Positions 1-9,155 of a stretch of 17,791 bases of DNA are shown in pieces. The position numbers and the translations under genes are program-made. A model generated the notes under the pieces. The model was given only the letters and a program-made list of their open reading frames with translations, had not been told where the DNA came from and ran no database searches. Numbering within the stretch: the first letter of the stretch is position 1; every line of letters begins with the position of its first letter. This DNA comes from an uncultured Muribaculaceae bacterium (GTDB lineage Bacteria; Bacteroidota; Bacteroidia; Bacteroidales; Muribaculaceae): assembly GCA_938039795.1 (NCBI GenBank), contig CALHWU010000029.1, positions 1 to 17,791 on the forward strand, read 5' to 3'.

Positions 1-4
1 AGTG

Positions 5-36
5 CAAAGTTACAACCCTTTTCCGTTACCACCAAA
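5..36 (-). promoter_or_regulatory. Bacteroidetes-type promoter firing leftward out of the window
   Basis: Read on the minus strand, positions 36-33 give TTTG and positions 12-5 give TAACTTTG, separated by 20 bases. This matches the Bacteroidetes primary-sigma consensus TTTG-N(about 20)-TAnnTTTG. The start point would lie beyond the left edge, so the driven gene is outside the window and would be divergent from the hydrolase gene at 357. Both boxes match fully and the spacing is right. Confidence 0.6.
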
Positions 37-304
37 TATTTTCGATAAAAAATCAATGCGCAAAAGAAGCTTTTTTATCCGACACAGACCTTAAACACTA
101 TCATTCAGCGGAATCAATAAATGTTAAAATTATGCTGTACAACATATTTTTTCGCCTCGGCCGAACAAAGACGTCTGTAAAGGCAGCCTGACCGCCGCAG
201 AAATTATTGCGGATAACACAAAAAAATCATCAGTCCAGCAATACTGACATACGGCCTGACTGCCATTTGATGACAGGAGAAGACGACAAATCCGCCCAAG
301 GAGG

Positions 305-335
305 TTGACATATTTCTCAAAAATTCATATCTTCG
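305..335 (+). promoter_or_regulatory. Candidate promoter of the DUF1460 gene
   Basis: TTG at 305-307 lies 20 bases before TATCTTCG at 328-335. The latter matches the Bacteroidetes -7 box TAnnTTTG with one mismatch. A start near 342 would give a leader of about 15 bases before the ATG at 357. The mismatch and the incomplete -33 box make this tentative. Confidence 0.35.
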
Positions 336-356
336 CGGAAATAAACCCTACAAGAC

Positions 357-1229
357 ATGACCAACAACATATTCCATCGCCTCATCATGGCGACTTCACT
401 CACGGCGACCGCGGCAAGCGCATCGGCAATAGCGCCCGGAGAAGCCTGTTTTGCCAACGAATCGACCGATACCATTGCCATCACCGACATGCTTTTCAAG
501 GCCGAAGAGCTGCATCTTTCCACCTCCAACGCCCGCATGGTCGCGCTTGGCAAGATGCTTGAGGGCACCCCGTATGGCGCCGGCACGCTCGAAGGGGATA
601 CGGAGCGCCTGCGCATCGACATGCAGCGCATGGACTGCACCACATTTGTCGAGACTGTGGCCGCCATGGCCATGACTCTCAACGAAGGGAGATCGTCGTG
701 GCACGATATGGTATACAATCTTGAGCGGCTACGATACCGGCAGGGAAAGCTCGACGGATATGCTTCACGACTGCACTATGTCAGCGACTGGATTATCGAC
801 AACGCCCACCGCGGAAACGTCACCGACATGACTCCGCGGGTAGTAGAGAATCCATCGTACCAGGTAAAGACCATCGACTTCATGAGCCGCAACCGCGACA
901 AATATGCGGCTCTCGCCGACTCGGCCGAGTTCGAGGCCTTGAAAAGCGCTGAGATCGGATTCCGGTCACACCGGTTCCCATATATCAAACTCTCGGCCAT
1001 CGACAAAGCGGCCATACATGAGGGTGACATCATAGCCATTGTCACAAAGACGGCCGGTCTCGACGTGCAGCATCTCGGCATAGCCGTGCGCGGCGACGAC
1101 GGCAAGATGCATCTGCTCCACGCATCATCCGCTGCCGGCAAAGTGATTGTCGACCCGCTTACGATCAGCAGCTACGTGCAGCGGCAGCGCACGGCGCAAG
1201 GGATCCGTGTCATACGCCTTAACGACTGA
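357..1229 (+). CDS. Secreted DUF1460 family NlpC/P60-like cell-wall amidase
   Basis: A 290-residue protein with a signal peptide (residues about 1-24: a short charged start, a hydrophobic Ala/Thr core, and ASASA before the likely cleavage site). The mature part matches the DUF1460 family, whose studied members adopt an NlpC/P60 fold and cleave peptidoglycan stem peptides or act as N-acetylmuramoyl-L-alanine amidase-like enzymes. The catalytic Cys is visible as C94 in DCTTFVET. The expected His is H239 in DVQHLGIAV, and a second conserved HLLHASS block follows at about 252-258. No lipobox Cys is seen, so the product is probably periplasmic and soluble. The first ATG keeps a basic n-region; a start at M11 would also leave a signal-like segment. 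No Shine-Dalgarno precedes it. It stands alone and converges on eno. Family assignment is firm; the exact bond cut is not known from sequence. Confidence 0.85.
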   Translation: MTNNIFHRLIMATSLTATAASASAIAPGEACFANESTDTIAITDMLFKAEELHLSTSNARMVALGKMLEGTPYGAGTLEGDTERLRIDMQRMDCTTFVETVAAMAMTLNEGRSSWHDMVYNLERLRYRQGKLDGYASRLHYVSDWIIDNAHRGNVTDMTPRVVENPSYQVKTIDFMSRNRDKYAALADSAEFEALKSAEIGFRSHRFPYIKLSAIDKAAIHEGDIIAIVTKTAGLDVQHLGIAVRGDDGKMHLLHASSAAGKVIVDPLTISSYVQRQRTAQGIRVIRLND

Positions 1230-1270
1230 CGAAGGCGCACCTCCCCTCACGCCACAGCGCGACGCTCAAT

Positions 1271-1320
1271 AAAAAGATCCGGCCCGGAACTCTGTATTCA
1301 GCAGTATCCGGGCCGGATTT
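1271..1320. terminator. Bidirectional rho-independent terminator between the hydrolase gene and eno
   Basis: An 11-bp perfect GC-rich inverted repeat (ATCCGGCCCGG at 1277-1287 with its complement at 1308-1318) encloses a 20-base loop. On the minus strand the stem is followed by CTTTTTATTG, a good U-tract for eno transcripts. On the plus strand TTT at 1318-1320 and a T-rich run follow, giving a weaker tract for the hydrolase transcript. It lies 32 bases after the eno stop and about 50 bases after the hydrolase stop, as expected for convergent genes. Confidence 0.85.
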
Positions 1321-1351
1321 GGTATTATTTCAGGCTGCTATGCAGCGAGGC

Positions 1352-2713
<1,362 letters not shown>

Positions 2714-2745
2714 CTACAGCGCTGCCACGGCTGCGTTTCATTTCG

Positions 2746-2753
2746 CAAAGTTA
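2746..2753 (-). promoter_or_regulatory. Promoter -7 box of eno
   Basis: On the minus strand this reads TAACTTTG, a full match to the Bacteroidetes TAnnTTTG box and identical to the one at the left edge of the window. No exact TTTG occurs at the usual distance upstream; the nearest (2785-2782) is 28 bases away, too far. A start near 2739 would give a leader of about 95 bases before the eno ATG. Confidence 0.6.
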
Positions 2754-2872
2754 ATAAAACGGCGCCTAATTACCATCCGGCCAAAGCTGAATTTTTCAAA
2801 AAAAACGTTTCATCGCCGCCTCCCGGCCTCAGCCATCCCACTCGGTTCAGGACGCTGAGTCTGCCACGACTG

Positions 2873-2921
2873 AAAAAGTGGCAGCCGCCGGCCACGTAGC
2901 TGATGTGGTCCGGCGGCTGCC
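2873..2921 (-). terminator. Rho-independent terminator of the ribosomal protein cluster
   Basis: A 12-bp perfect stem (GGCAGCCGCCGG at 2880-2891 with its complement at 2910-2921) is extended by an inner 4-bp CCAC/GTGG pairing across a one-base bulge. On the minus strand it is followed after CAC by TTTTT (2877-2873). It lies 56 bases past the rplQ stop. There is no T-run on the other side, so it works only in the direction of the ribosomal genes. Confidence 0.85.
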
Positions 2922-2977
2922 GTAAGGGTTGAAGCGGCACGGCTTTCATCGCTTGCCGCGCTGCTGACAGGTCAATT

Positions 2978-3487
2978 TCAGGCCTCCTTCTCGGGCTCTG
3001 CTGCGGGAAGCTCCTTTTCGGGCTCTACAGCTGCGGGAGCCTCTACGGCTGCGGCTGCCTTCTGGCCTCCGCGGCGCGAGCGGCGCGTGCGGCCCTCCTT
3101 CTTGGCGCCCTTCTCCTTGAGCATGTTCTCGTTGTAGTCAACGAGTTCGATCATGCACATCTTGGCATTGTCGCCCAGACGGTTGCCGGTCTTGAGGATA
3201 CGGGTGTAGCCGCCGTTGCGCTCGGCGATCTTGGTGGATACCTCGCGGAACAGCTCGGTGACGGCATCCTTGTTCTGCAGATATGCGAAGACAAGGCGGC
3301 GGTTGTTCATCGAATCTTCCTTGGCACGGTTGATCAGCGGCTCAGCATACATGCGAAGCGCCTTGGCCTTGGCCAGAGTGGTGAAAATGCGCTTGTGCAT
3401 GATGAGCGATATGGTCATGTTGGCAAGAAGGGCATCGCGATGAGCCTTCTTGCGTCCGAGATGATTGAAATTCTTATTGTGTCTCAT
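2978..3487 (-). CDS. rplQ: Large-subunit ribosomal protein bL17 with acidic tail
   Basis: A 169-residue L17, binding 23S rRNA near the tunnel exit on the solvent side of the 50S subunit. The conserved core is residues 1 to about 120 (start [17 protein letters not shown], then [11 protein letters not shown] and GGYTRILK). After it comes a basic linker (RTRRSRRGG, 133-141) and an Ala/Glu/Pro tail to 169. E. coli L17 has about 127 residues, so the tail adds some 40; long L17 tails are familiar in Bacteroidales. The tail ends in a 9-residue repeat, EPEKELPAA then EPEKEA. It is the last gene of the cluster, 5 bases after rpoA, with a terminator behind it. Confidence 0.97.
   Translation of the reverse strand: MRHNKNFNHLGRKKAHRDALLANMTISLIMHKRIFTTLAKAKALRMYAEPLINRAKEDSMNNRRLVFAYLQNKDAVTELFREVSTKIAERNGGYTRILKTGNRLGDNAKMCMIELVDYNENMLKEKGAKKEGRTRRSRRGGQKAAAAVEAPAAVEPEKELPAAEPEKEA
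2984..3026 (-). repeat. In-frame 27-bp direct repeat in the rplQ tail
   Basis: Positions 2984-2999 and 3011-3026 match at 15 of 16 bases with a 27-base period. This encodes the repeated EPEKE unit of the L17 tail. It looks like slippage or tandem duplication in a low-complexity tail. Confidence 0.7.
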
Positions 3488-3492
3488 CGTTA

Positions 3493-4485
3493 TTACTCTT
3501 TATCTAATTTGTACTTTGAAATGTCCATTCCGAACGAAAGGTTGAGGCTGGCCAACAGGTCGTCGAGCTCAGTCAGCGACTTCTTGCCGAAGTTGCGGAA
3601 CTTCAGCAGATCGGTCTTGTTGTACTGCACCAGTTCGCCGAGTGTCTCCACTTCAGCGCTCTTCAAGCAGTTGAGCGCGCGCACGGAAAGATCCATGTCG
3701 ACAAGCTTCGACTTGAGAAGCTGACGCATGTGGAGCACCTCCTCATCAAACTCCTCGTTGCCCTCGGCCTCGGCGGTCTCGAGAGTGATCTTCTCGTCGG
3801 AGAAGAGCATGAAGTGATAGATGAGTATCTTGGCTGCCTCCTTCAGGGCATCCTTGGGGAGAATCGAGCCGTTGGTAGTGATCTCAAGTGTGAGCTTGTC
3901 GTAGTCGGTCTTCTGGTCGACACGGAAGTTGTCGACTGTGTATTTGACGTTCTTTATGGGTGTGTAGATCGAGTCGATGGCTATGACATTGACATCGTCG
4001 GCAGGCACTTCGTTTTCGTCGGCGGGAACCCAGCCGCGACCCTTGTTGATCGTCAGATCGATAGCGAACGAAGCATCGGGGTCGAGGTGGCATATCACCT
4101 GCTCGGGATTGAGCACCTCGAAGCCGGTCAGCACCTTGTTTATGTCGCCGGCCTTGAACACGTCGGTGCCCGACACCTTTACGGTCACTTTCTCGAAGTC
4201 AGTGTCGTCAACCTTCTGCTTGAGGTCTACCTTCTTGAGGTTGAGGATGATGTTGGTGACATCTTCCTTCACCCCGGGGACGGTGTCAAACTCATGCTTC
4301 ACGCCGTCGATACGGATCGACGAGATGGCGAAGCCCTCCAGCGACGAAAGCAGGATGCGCCGCAGAGCGTTGCCGATGGTTATGCCGTAACCCGGTTCCA
4401 ATGGCTTGAATTCGAACTTACCAAAACGGTTGTCGGCTTCGAGCATCAGCACCTTGTCAGGTTTTTGAAAAGCTAATATAGCCAT
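3493..4485 (-). CDS. rpoA: RNA polymerase alpha subunit
   Basis: A 330-residue alpha subunit that dimerises to seed assembly of core RNA polymerase and contacts activators and UP elements. The N-terminal domain (about 1-230) carries the alpha signature [13 protein letters not shown] near residue 40 and the VPGVKEDV block. The C-terminal domain with helix-hairpin-helix elements ([20 protein letters not shown], then [13 protein letters not shown]) fills about residues 250-320. I use the ATG at 4485 ([11 protein letters not shown]), the start conserved in Bacteroidales; an in-frame GTG at 4494 would add only three residues (MVH). It lies 17 bases after rpsD and 5 before rplQ, the classical alpha-operon order. 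Confidence 0.97.
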   Translation of the reverse strand: MAILAFQKPDKVLMLEADNRFGKFEFKPLEPGYGITIGNALRRILLSSLEGFAISSIRIDGVKHEFDTVPGVKEDVTNIILNLKKVDLKQKVDDTDFEKVTVKVSGTDVFKAGDINKVLTGFEVLNPEQVICHLDPDASFAIDLTINKGRGWVPADENEVPADDVNVIAIDSIYTPIKNVKYTVDNFRVDQKTDYDKLTLEITTNGSILPKDALKEAAKILIYHFMLFSDEKITLETAEAEGNEEFDEEVLHMRQLLKSKLVDMDLSVRALNCLKSAEVETLGELVQYNKTDLLKFRNFGKKSLTELDDLLASLNLSFGMDISKYKLDKE

Positions 4486-4502
4486 GTGGACCACATTTAT
4501 GA

Positions 4503-5108
4503 TTATTTAGAATAGAGCTCGACGATAAGCTGCTCCTTGATGTTCTCGGGGATATCCTCGCGGGCGGGCACATGAAGAAGCTTGCCAGCCTTAGCGCTCT
4601 CATCCCATTCGAGCCAGGGATATTTGCTGTGGTTGAAGCCTGCCAGAGTGTCGGCGATGACCTCAAGCGACTTCGAGCGCTCGCGCACACCTACTACATC
4701 GCCCGGCTTTACATGATAGGAAGCGATGTTGACCACGTCGCCGTTGACGGTGATGTGGCGGTGGAGCACCAGCTGACGCGCAGCAGCGCGGGTGGGAGCG
4801 ATGCCAAGACGGTAAACGACGTTGTCGAGACGGCTCTCAAGAAGCTGAAGGAGCACCTCGCCGGTGATGCCCTTTGTGCGGGCAGCCTTGTCGAAGAGGT
4901 TGCGGAAATACTTCTCAAGCACTCCGTAAGTATATTTAGCCTTCTGCTTCTCACGCAGCTGTGTGCCATACTCCGACGTCTTGCGGCGACGGTTCTGGCC
5001 ATGCTGGCCCGGAGCGTAGTTTTTCTTAGCGAGCACCTTGTCTTCGCCGAAGATGGGCTCACCGAACTTACGGGCGATTCTTGTCTTTGGGCCGGTATAT
5101 CTTGCCAT
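4503..5108 (-). CDS. rpsD: Small-subunit ribosomal protein uS4
   Basis: A 201-residue S4, a primary 16S rRNA binder that nucleates assembly of the 30S body. The N-terminal part ([17 protein letters not shown], then the [15 protein letters not shown] stretch) is followed by the S4 RNA-binding domain with [11 protein letters not shown] and [13 protein letters not shown] at about 92-123. The protein has no Cys, so it is the zinc-free form. It is preceded by an unusual 192-base gap after rpsK. In E. coli S4 represses the alpha operon, so any such control here might act in that gap; no direct evidence. Confidence 0.97.
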   Translation of the reverse strand: MARYTGPKTRIARKFGEPIFGEDKVLAKKNYAPGQHGQNRRRKTSEYGTQLREKQKAKYTYGVLEKYFRNLFDKAARTKGITGEVLLQLLESRLDNVVYRLGIAPTRAAARQLVLHRHITVNGDVVNIASYHVKPGDVVGVRERSKSLEVIADTLAGFNHSKYPWLEWDESAKAGKLLHVPAREDIPENIKEQLIVELYSK

Positions 5109-5300
5109 TGTTGTGTATTGTTATAATAAAGTTGGTTTGCGGGGTCAGCGCCGGACATGTCAGTCTGTGCAGCCGCGACCATAGAGAGGTGATTCGTTGT
5201 ATGGTCTATTCACGTTCGGGCTTCCTGCGCGTTCCCTTGATTGTTTTGAATGTGAGTTGAGATTATAAGAGCCTTTCAAGCTGTGAATGCTCACCGCGGC
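5109..5300 (-). promoter_or_regulatory. Long rpsK-rpsD spacer with a hairpin, possible leader
   Basis: This is the longest gap inside the cluster (192 bases). It contains a perfect 7-bp inverted repeat, GACCATA (5177-5183) with TATGGTC (5200-5206), loop 16, and a weak pairing of GAGCC (5270-5274) with GGCTC (5298-5302). No TAnnTTTG box is present on the minus strand, no T-run follows the hairpin, and I see no convincing small gene. A structured leader for rpsD is possible but not shown. Confidence 0.25.
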
Positions 5301-5690
5301 TCAGACGCGGCGGCGCTTGGGCGGACGGCATCCGTTGTGGGGCAGCGGAGTCACGTCGATGATGTCGGTGACCTCTATGCCGGCTCCGTGGACTGTGCGG
5401 ATGGCGCTCTCGCGGCCGTTGCCCGGTCCCTTCACGTAAGCCTTCACCTTGCGCAGACCCAGGTCGTAGGCTGTCTTGGCGCAATCCTGCGCGGCCATCT
5501 GGGCGGCATAAGGAGTATTTTTCTTCGAGCCTCTGAAGCCCATCTTGCCGGCGCTCGACCAAGATATGACCTGACCTTCGGAATTGGCCAGGCATACGAT
5601 GATGTTGTTGAACGACGAATGAACGTGAAGCTGCCCTGCGGCGTCGACTTTGACGTTTCTTTTCTTCGCTGCTACTGTCTTCTTTGCCAT
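5301..5690 (-). CDS. rpsK: Small-subunit ribosomal protein uS11
   Basis: A 129-residue S11 of the 30S platform, near the E site and the Shine-Dalgarno/anti-Shine-Dalgarno helix in other bacteria. Conserved blocks seen are [15 protein letters not shown] (22-36), [13 protein letters not shown] (45-57), [27 protein letters not shown] and the C-terminal [15 protein letters not shown]. It follows rpsM by 13 bases. The long gap behind it before rpsD is the oddity of this neighbourhood. Confidence 0.97.
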   Translation of the reverse strand: MAKKTVAAKKRNVKVDAAGQLHVHSSFNNIIVCLANSEGQVISWSSAGKMGFRGSKKNTPYAAQMAAQDCAKTAYDLGLRKVKAYVKGPGNGRESAIRTVHGAGIEVTDIIDVTPLPHNGCRPPKRRRV

Positions 5691-5703
5691 AGTGCTTTAA
5701 GTC

Positions 5704-6084
5704 TTATTTCGTTGCTTTCTTCTTGTTTGCCACGGTCTTCTTCTTGCCCTTGCGGGTGCGGGCGTTGTTCTTGGTGCTCTGGCCGCGGACGGGCAGACCG
5801 TTGCGGTGACGGATGCCGCGGTAGCAGCCTATGTCCATCAGGCGCTTGATGTTGAGCTGGATCTCGCTGCGGAGATCACCCTCTACCTTGTGCTCGGCGC
5901 CGATCACTTCGCGCACCTTTGCTGCCTGTTCGTCAGTCCAGTCCTGGACTTTGATGTCAGGATTCACGCCTGCCTTGGCAAGAATCGACTTGGCCGCGCT
6001 GCGGCCGATGCCGAAGATGTAGGTCAGCGCTATCTCACCTCTTTTGTTCTGGGGGAGGTCAACTCCCACTATGCGTACTGCCAT
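5704..6084 (-). CDS. rpsM: Small-subunit ribosomal protein uS13
   Basis: A 126-residue S13 of the 30S head, which contacts the 50S subunit (bridges B1a/b) and P-site tRNA. It starts [20 protein letters not shown], shows the helix-two-turn-helix region with [15 protein letters not shown], the [18 protein letters not shown] block and a Lys/Arg-rich tail ([15 protein letters not shown]) that reaches tRNA in known structures. It is the first gene of the alpha part; a TAnnTTTG box sits in the 34-base gap before it. Confidence 0.97.
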   Translation of the reverse strand: MAVRIVGVDLPQNKRGEIALTYIFGIGRSAAKSILAKAGVNPDIKVQDWTDEQAAKVREVIGAEHKVEGDLRSEIQLNIKRLMDIGCYRGIRHRNGLPVRGQSTKNNARTRKGKKKTVANKKKATK

Positions 6085-6104
6085 ATGTTGACTGAATTTT
6101 TTTG

Positions 6105-6112
6105 CAAAAGTA
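6105..6112 (-). promoter_or_regulatory. Candidate internal promoter before rpsM
   Basis: On the minus strand this reads TACTTTTG, matching the -7 consensus TAnnTTTG. It lies in the rpmJ-rpsM gap and would start RNA about 14 bases before the rpsM ATG. No TTTG -33 box is visible at the right distance, and the short AT-rich gap could yield such a match by chance. Confidence 0.35.
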
Positions 6113-6118
6113 ATAAAT

Positions 6119-6235
6119 TTATCCCTGACGCTGTTTGTATTTGGGATTTTTCTTGTTGATCACATAAAGGCGACCCTTGCGGCGGACGATCTTGCTGTCC
6201 GGGGTGCGCTTTTTGACTGAAGCTCTTACTTTCAT
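6119..6235 (-). CDS. rpmJ: Large-subunit ribosomal protein bL36, zinc-free form
   Basis: A 38-residue L36, starting [11 protein letters not shown] and ending NPKYKQRQG, the exact family length. L36 binds 23S rRNA domains II, V and VI late in 50S assembly. The classical form holds zinc with Cys 11, 14, 27 and His 33; here these positions are Thr, Ser, Asn and Tyr, so no zinc can be bound. It lies 31 bases after infA, the normal infA-rpmJ-rpsM order, and is easy to miss because of its size. Confidence 0.95.
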   Translation of the reverse strand: MKVRASVKKRTPDSKIVRRKGRLYVINKKNPKYKQRQG

Positions 6236-6266
6236 CTCTATTATGCTGTTAGCTTGTTTTTTAATA

Positions 6267-6485
6267 TCATTTGTATCTGAAGGCGATGCGTCCCTTGGAG
6301 AGGTCGTAGGGCGACATCTCCACGCGCACCCTGTCGCCCGGAAGAATCTTGATGTAGTGCATCCTCATCTTTCCGGAGATATGGGCCGTGATCTCGTGGC
6401 CGTTCTCGAGCTCAACGCGAAACATCGCATTGCTCAGAGCCTCGACGATCACGCCGTCCTGTTCGATTGCAGCTTGTTTTGCCAT
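6267..6485 (-). CDS. infA: Translation initiation factor IF-1
   Basis: A 72-residue IF-1, an S1-like OB fold that binds the 30S A site and works with IF-2 and IF-3. It shows [33 protein letters not shown] and the [21 protein letters not shown] block. The length equals that of E. coli IF-1. It follows map by 14 bases, a spacing typical of the spc region in many bacteria. Confidence 0.97.
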   Translation of the reverse strand: MAKQAAIEQDGVIVEALSNAMFRVELENGHEITAHISGKMRMHYIKILPGDRVRVEMSPYDLSKGRIAFRYK

Positions 6486-6499
6486 ATGAAAGATTTAAA

Positions 6500-7282
6500 T
6501 TAAATGAACTTGTCGCCGAGCACTTTCCTCACCGGCTCGAACGAAGTCAGCACTTCGGTCTCGCCGTCGACCACAGCCACCGTATGCTCGTAGTGGGCCG
6601 AAGGCTTGCGGTCGCGCGTGCGGCATGTCCAGCCGTCGCGCTCTATCACGATATTGCGGGCGCCGAGATTGATCATCGGCTCGATGCACAGGCACATGCC
6701 CGAACGGATCATCGGTCCGTGGCCGCGCTTGCCGTAGTTGCATATCTCCGGCTCCTCATGCATCTCCCTGCCGATTCCATGGCCACACATCTCCCTGACC
6801 ACCGAGTAGCCCCTGCTCTCGCAGTAGGTCTGGACGGCATTGGAGATATCACCTATGCGGTTGCCTTCGCGGCAGGCCTCGATGCCCTTGTAGAGGCTCT
6901 CCTTTGTAGTGCGGCACAAAGCCATCACCTCGGGAGCCACCTCGCCTACTGCAAACGTATAGCACATATCGCCGTTGAACCCATCCAGCTCCACAACCAG
7001 ATCGGTGCCTATTATGTCGCCCTCCCGGAGCGCATAGTTCGACGGAAAACCGTGCACCACCGTCTCGTTTACCTCATAGCACACAGCGGCCGGAAATCCG
7101 CCGTAGCCAAGACAGGCAGCCCTGGCCCCGTGGTCGGCGATAAACTCGCGGACCTTCATCTCGATGTGGTTGGTAGTCACCCCGGGAGCTATCATCGTGG
7201 CTATGTAGCCAAGAGTCTCGCTCGTCAGGGCGCACGCCTCACGCATCTTCTGGAGTTCCTCGGGTGTTTTGAGATAAATCAT
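6500..7282 (-). CDS. map: Methionine aminopeptidase, type I
   Basis: A 260-residue cytosolic enzyme, EC 3.4.11.18, removing the start Met from nascent proteins with small second residues. The pita-bread fold residues are all visible: H77 in VVHGFPS, metal ligands D94 and D105 (around DGFNGD), H168 in CGHGIG, E201 in CIEPM and E232 in HYEHTV. There is no N-terminal zinc-finger extension, so it is the short bacterial type Ia. It lies 56 bases after secY; adk, which sits between secY and map in many Firmicutes, is absent. Confidence 0.97.
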   Translation of the reverse strand: MIYLKTPEELQKMREACALTSETLGYIATMIAPGVTTNHIEMKVREFIADHGARAACLGYGGFPAAVCYEVNETVVHGFPSNYALREGDIIGTDLVVELDGFNGDMCYTFAVGEVAPEVMALCRTTKESLYKGIEACREGNRIGDISNAVQTYCESRGYSVVREMCGHGIGREMHEEPEICNYGKRGHGPMIRSGMCLCIEPMINLGARNIVIERDGWTCRTRDRKPSAHYEHTVAVVDGETEVLTSFEPVRKVLGDKFI

Positions 7283-7338
7283 CGTCAGTGATCGATTGTC
7301 GCGTTATGCTTGGTTAAGAAGTTCAGTTCAAAAATCCA

Positions 7339-8688
7339 TCAATAAGCGCTGCCGGTCGTGCGGCCCTTGATCTTGCCTTCCTTCATCAGACCATCGTAGT
7401 GATGCATCATCAGATGGCTCTCAATCTGCTGGAGAGTATCCAGCACCACGCCCACCATGATGAGCAGCGATGTGCCGCCGAAGAACTGCGCGAAGTTCTG
7501 GCTGATGCCGAAGAACCTTGCGAAAGCCGGCAGTATGGCCACGATACCGAGGAACAGCGATCCGGGCAGAGTAATGCGCGACATGATGCTGTCGAGATAC
7601 TCAGCTGTCTTCTTGCCGGGCTTCACGCCGGGTATGAAACCGTTGTTGCGCTTCATATCCTCAGCCATCTGAGTCGGACGCACCGTGATGGCTGTATAGA
7701 AGTAAGTGAAGGCCACGATCATCAGGAAGTAGACCAGATTGTACCAGAATCCGTTGATATCGCTGAAGGCAGCGAAGAAACCGTTGGAATTCTCATTCGA
7801 GCCGAATCCGGCCAGAGTGATGGGGATAAACATGATCGCCTGCGCGAAGATGATAGGCATCACACCCGCCGCATTGACTTTCAGAGGGATATACTGGCGT
7901 GCGCCGCCATACTGGCGGTTGCCTACGATACGCTTCGCATACTGCACGGGCACCTTGCGTGTGCCCTGCACCAGAAGCACAGCTCCCACTGTCACGGCAA
8001 AGAGCAGGATCAGCTCCACGACGAACATCACCAGACCGCCCTGCGAGCCGGTAGAACCCGGCATGCGGCTTGTAAACTCATAGAAGAGAGCCTGCGGCAG
8101 ACGGGCTATGATGCCCACCAGGATGATGAAGGAGATACCGTTGCCTATACCGCGGTCAGTGATGCGCTCGCCGAGCCACATGATGAACATCGAGCCGGCG
8201 GCAAGTATCACCGTAAGGTAAGCCACCGTCCAGAAGCCCATGGTCGAGGCGGCGCCGGCCGCGCTCACCTGCACCTGCAGATTGACCAGATATGCCGGTC
8301 CCTGAAGCAAAAGGATGAGCACCGTCAGATAGCGCGTGTACTGGTTGAGTTTCTGGCGACCGCTCTCGCCCTCGCGCATCATCTTCTGGAACGAAGGCAG
8401 CACCATGCCCAGAAGCTGTATCACGATCGACGCCGTGATGTAGGGCATGATACCCAGCGCGAAGATCGACGCCTGAGAGAAGGCGCCGCCCGAGAACATG
8501 TCGAGGAGCTGCATCAGACCGCTCTTGTTTGTGAACTTCGACAGCGCGTCGAGATCGGCCGGGCTGATACCTGGGAGCACCACGTAACAGCCAAGACGAT
8601 ACACGAGCACCAGAAGAAGCGTCACAAGAATGCGCTTGCGCAGCTCATCGATTGTCCAGATATTTTTAAGCGTTTCGACAAATCTCAT
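7339..8688 (-). CDS. secY: Preprotein translocase subunit SecY
   Basis: A 449-residue inner-membrane channel protein of the Sec translocon, partner of SecE, SecG and SecA. About ten transmembrane segments can be traced, roughly at 20-40, 68-95, 118-137, 151-172, 185-203, 220-242, 272-297, 313-335, 372-393 and 400-422. Signature 1 is ALGIMPYITASIVIQL (77-92) and signature 2 LGERITDRGIGNGISFII (172-189). The cytoplasmic loop VPVQYAKRIVGNRQYGGARQ (247-265 region) and the IPGVKPGKKT loop (352-361) are the expected ribosome and SecA contacts. It follows rplO by 5 bases, as in spc operons, which couples its supply to ribosome production. Confidence 0.98.
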   Translation of the reverse strand: MRFVETLKNIWTIDELRKRILVTLLLVLVYRLGCYVVLPGISPADLDALSKFTNKSGLMQLLDMFSGGAFSQASIFALGIMPYITASIVIQLLGMVLPSFQKMMREGESGRQKLNQYTRYLTVLILLLQGPAYLVNLQVQVSAAGAASTMGFWTVAYLTVILAAGSMFIMWLGERITDRGIGNGISFIILVGIIARLPQALFYEFTSRMPGSTGSQGGLVMFVVELILLFAVTVGAVLLVQGTRKVPVQYAKRIVGNRQYGGARQYIPLKVNAAGVMPIIFAQAIMFIPITLAGFGSNENSNGFFAAFSDINGFWYNLVYFLMIVAFTYFYTAITVRPTQMAEDMKRNNGFIPGVKPGKKTAEYLDSIMSRITLPGSLFLGIVAILPAFARFFGISQNFAQFFGGTSLLIMVGVVLDTLQQIESHLMMHHYDGLMKEGKIKGRTTGSAY

Positions 8689-8693
8689 TACAT

Positions 8694-9140
8694 TCAGATT
8701 TTAGAGATTGTGCCGCCGGCCTCTGTTATAGCCTTTTCAGCCGACTTGGAGAAAGCGTTGGCCTCAACCTGGAGAGCGCGCTGAAGCTTGCCGTCGCCCA
8801 GCACCTTCACGAGCTGGTTGCGGTTGATATAGCCTGCCTGACGCATCTCCTCGATGCCGATCTTCTCAAGACCCTTGGCTGCGGCCAGCTCGTCGAGCGT
8901 GCCGATATTGATGGCCTTGTACTCCACACGGTTGATATTCTTGAAGCCAAACTTCGGCAGACGACGCTGCAGAGGCATCTGACCGCCTTCGAAGCCGATC
9001 TTGCGCTTGTAGCCCGAGCGCGACTTGGCGCCCTTGTGGCCGCGGGTTGATGTGCCGCCTTTGCCCGAACCCTGGCCGCGGCCTATGCGCGTCTTGCGGG
9101 TCACAGACCCTACTGCCGGACGCAGATTATTCAGTTCCAT
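8694..9140 (-). CDS. rplO: Large-subunit ribosomal protein uL15
   Basis: A 148-residue L15, a late 50S assembly protein binding domain II of 23S rRNA. It begins [18 protein letters not shown], has the Gly/Lys/Arg-rich unstructured arm ([20 protein letters not shown], about 18-37) that threads into rRNA, the [12 protein letters not shown] motif and a globular C-terminal half. It follows rpmD by 15 bases and precedes secY by 5. Confidence 0.97.
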   Translation of the reverse strand: MELNNLRPAVGSVTRKTRIGRGQGSGKGGTSTRGHKGAKSRSGYKRKIGFEGGQMPLQRRLPKFGFKNINRVEYKAINIGTLDELAAAKGLEKIGIEEMRQAGYINRNQLVKVLGDGKLQRALQVEANAFSKSAEKAITEAGGTISKI

Positions 9141-9155
9141 GTCTAATTGTCAGTT

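Larger units (their letters stand above)
1..356. other. Intergenic region between an off-window minus-strand gene and the DUF1460 gene
   Basis: This stretch holds no convincing gene on either strand. It is AT-richer than its surroundings in the first 160 bases. It contains the leftward promoter at 5-36 and a weaker candidate promoter for the rightward gene at 305-335. A short 5-bp inverted repeat (195-199 with 208-212) has no T-run on either side and I do not call it a terminator. I see nothing else in it. Confidence 0.6.

Noticed and set aside
195..212. Short hairpin CCGCA/TGCGG in the left intergenic region
   Set aside because: Only 5 bp with no T-run on either side, so not a terminator.
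184..265. Imperfect 13-bp direct repeat (184-196 and 253-265, 11 of 13 matching)
   Set aside because: Too short and imperfect, only two copies, and no nearby feature that explains it.
3730..4476. A 248-codon plus-strand frame opposite rpoA
   Set aside because: Antisense to a complete rpoA, with Leu/Val/Asp-rich composition that mirrors the rpoA codons.
5262..5267. TATAAT on the minus strand in the rpsK-rpsD gap
   Set aside because: It looks like a sigma-70 -10 box, but Bacteroidetes use TAnnTTTG, and no fitting -35 box is seen.
7399..8784. A 461-codon plus-strand frame opposite secY and the start of rplO
   Set aside because: It is fully antisense to secY and into rplO, its protein is His/Glu/Arg-rich with no family pattern, and it arises from the strong G/C third-position bias of the real genes.
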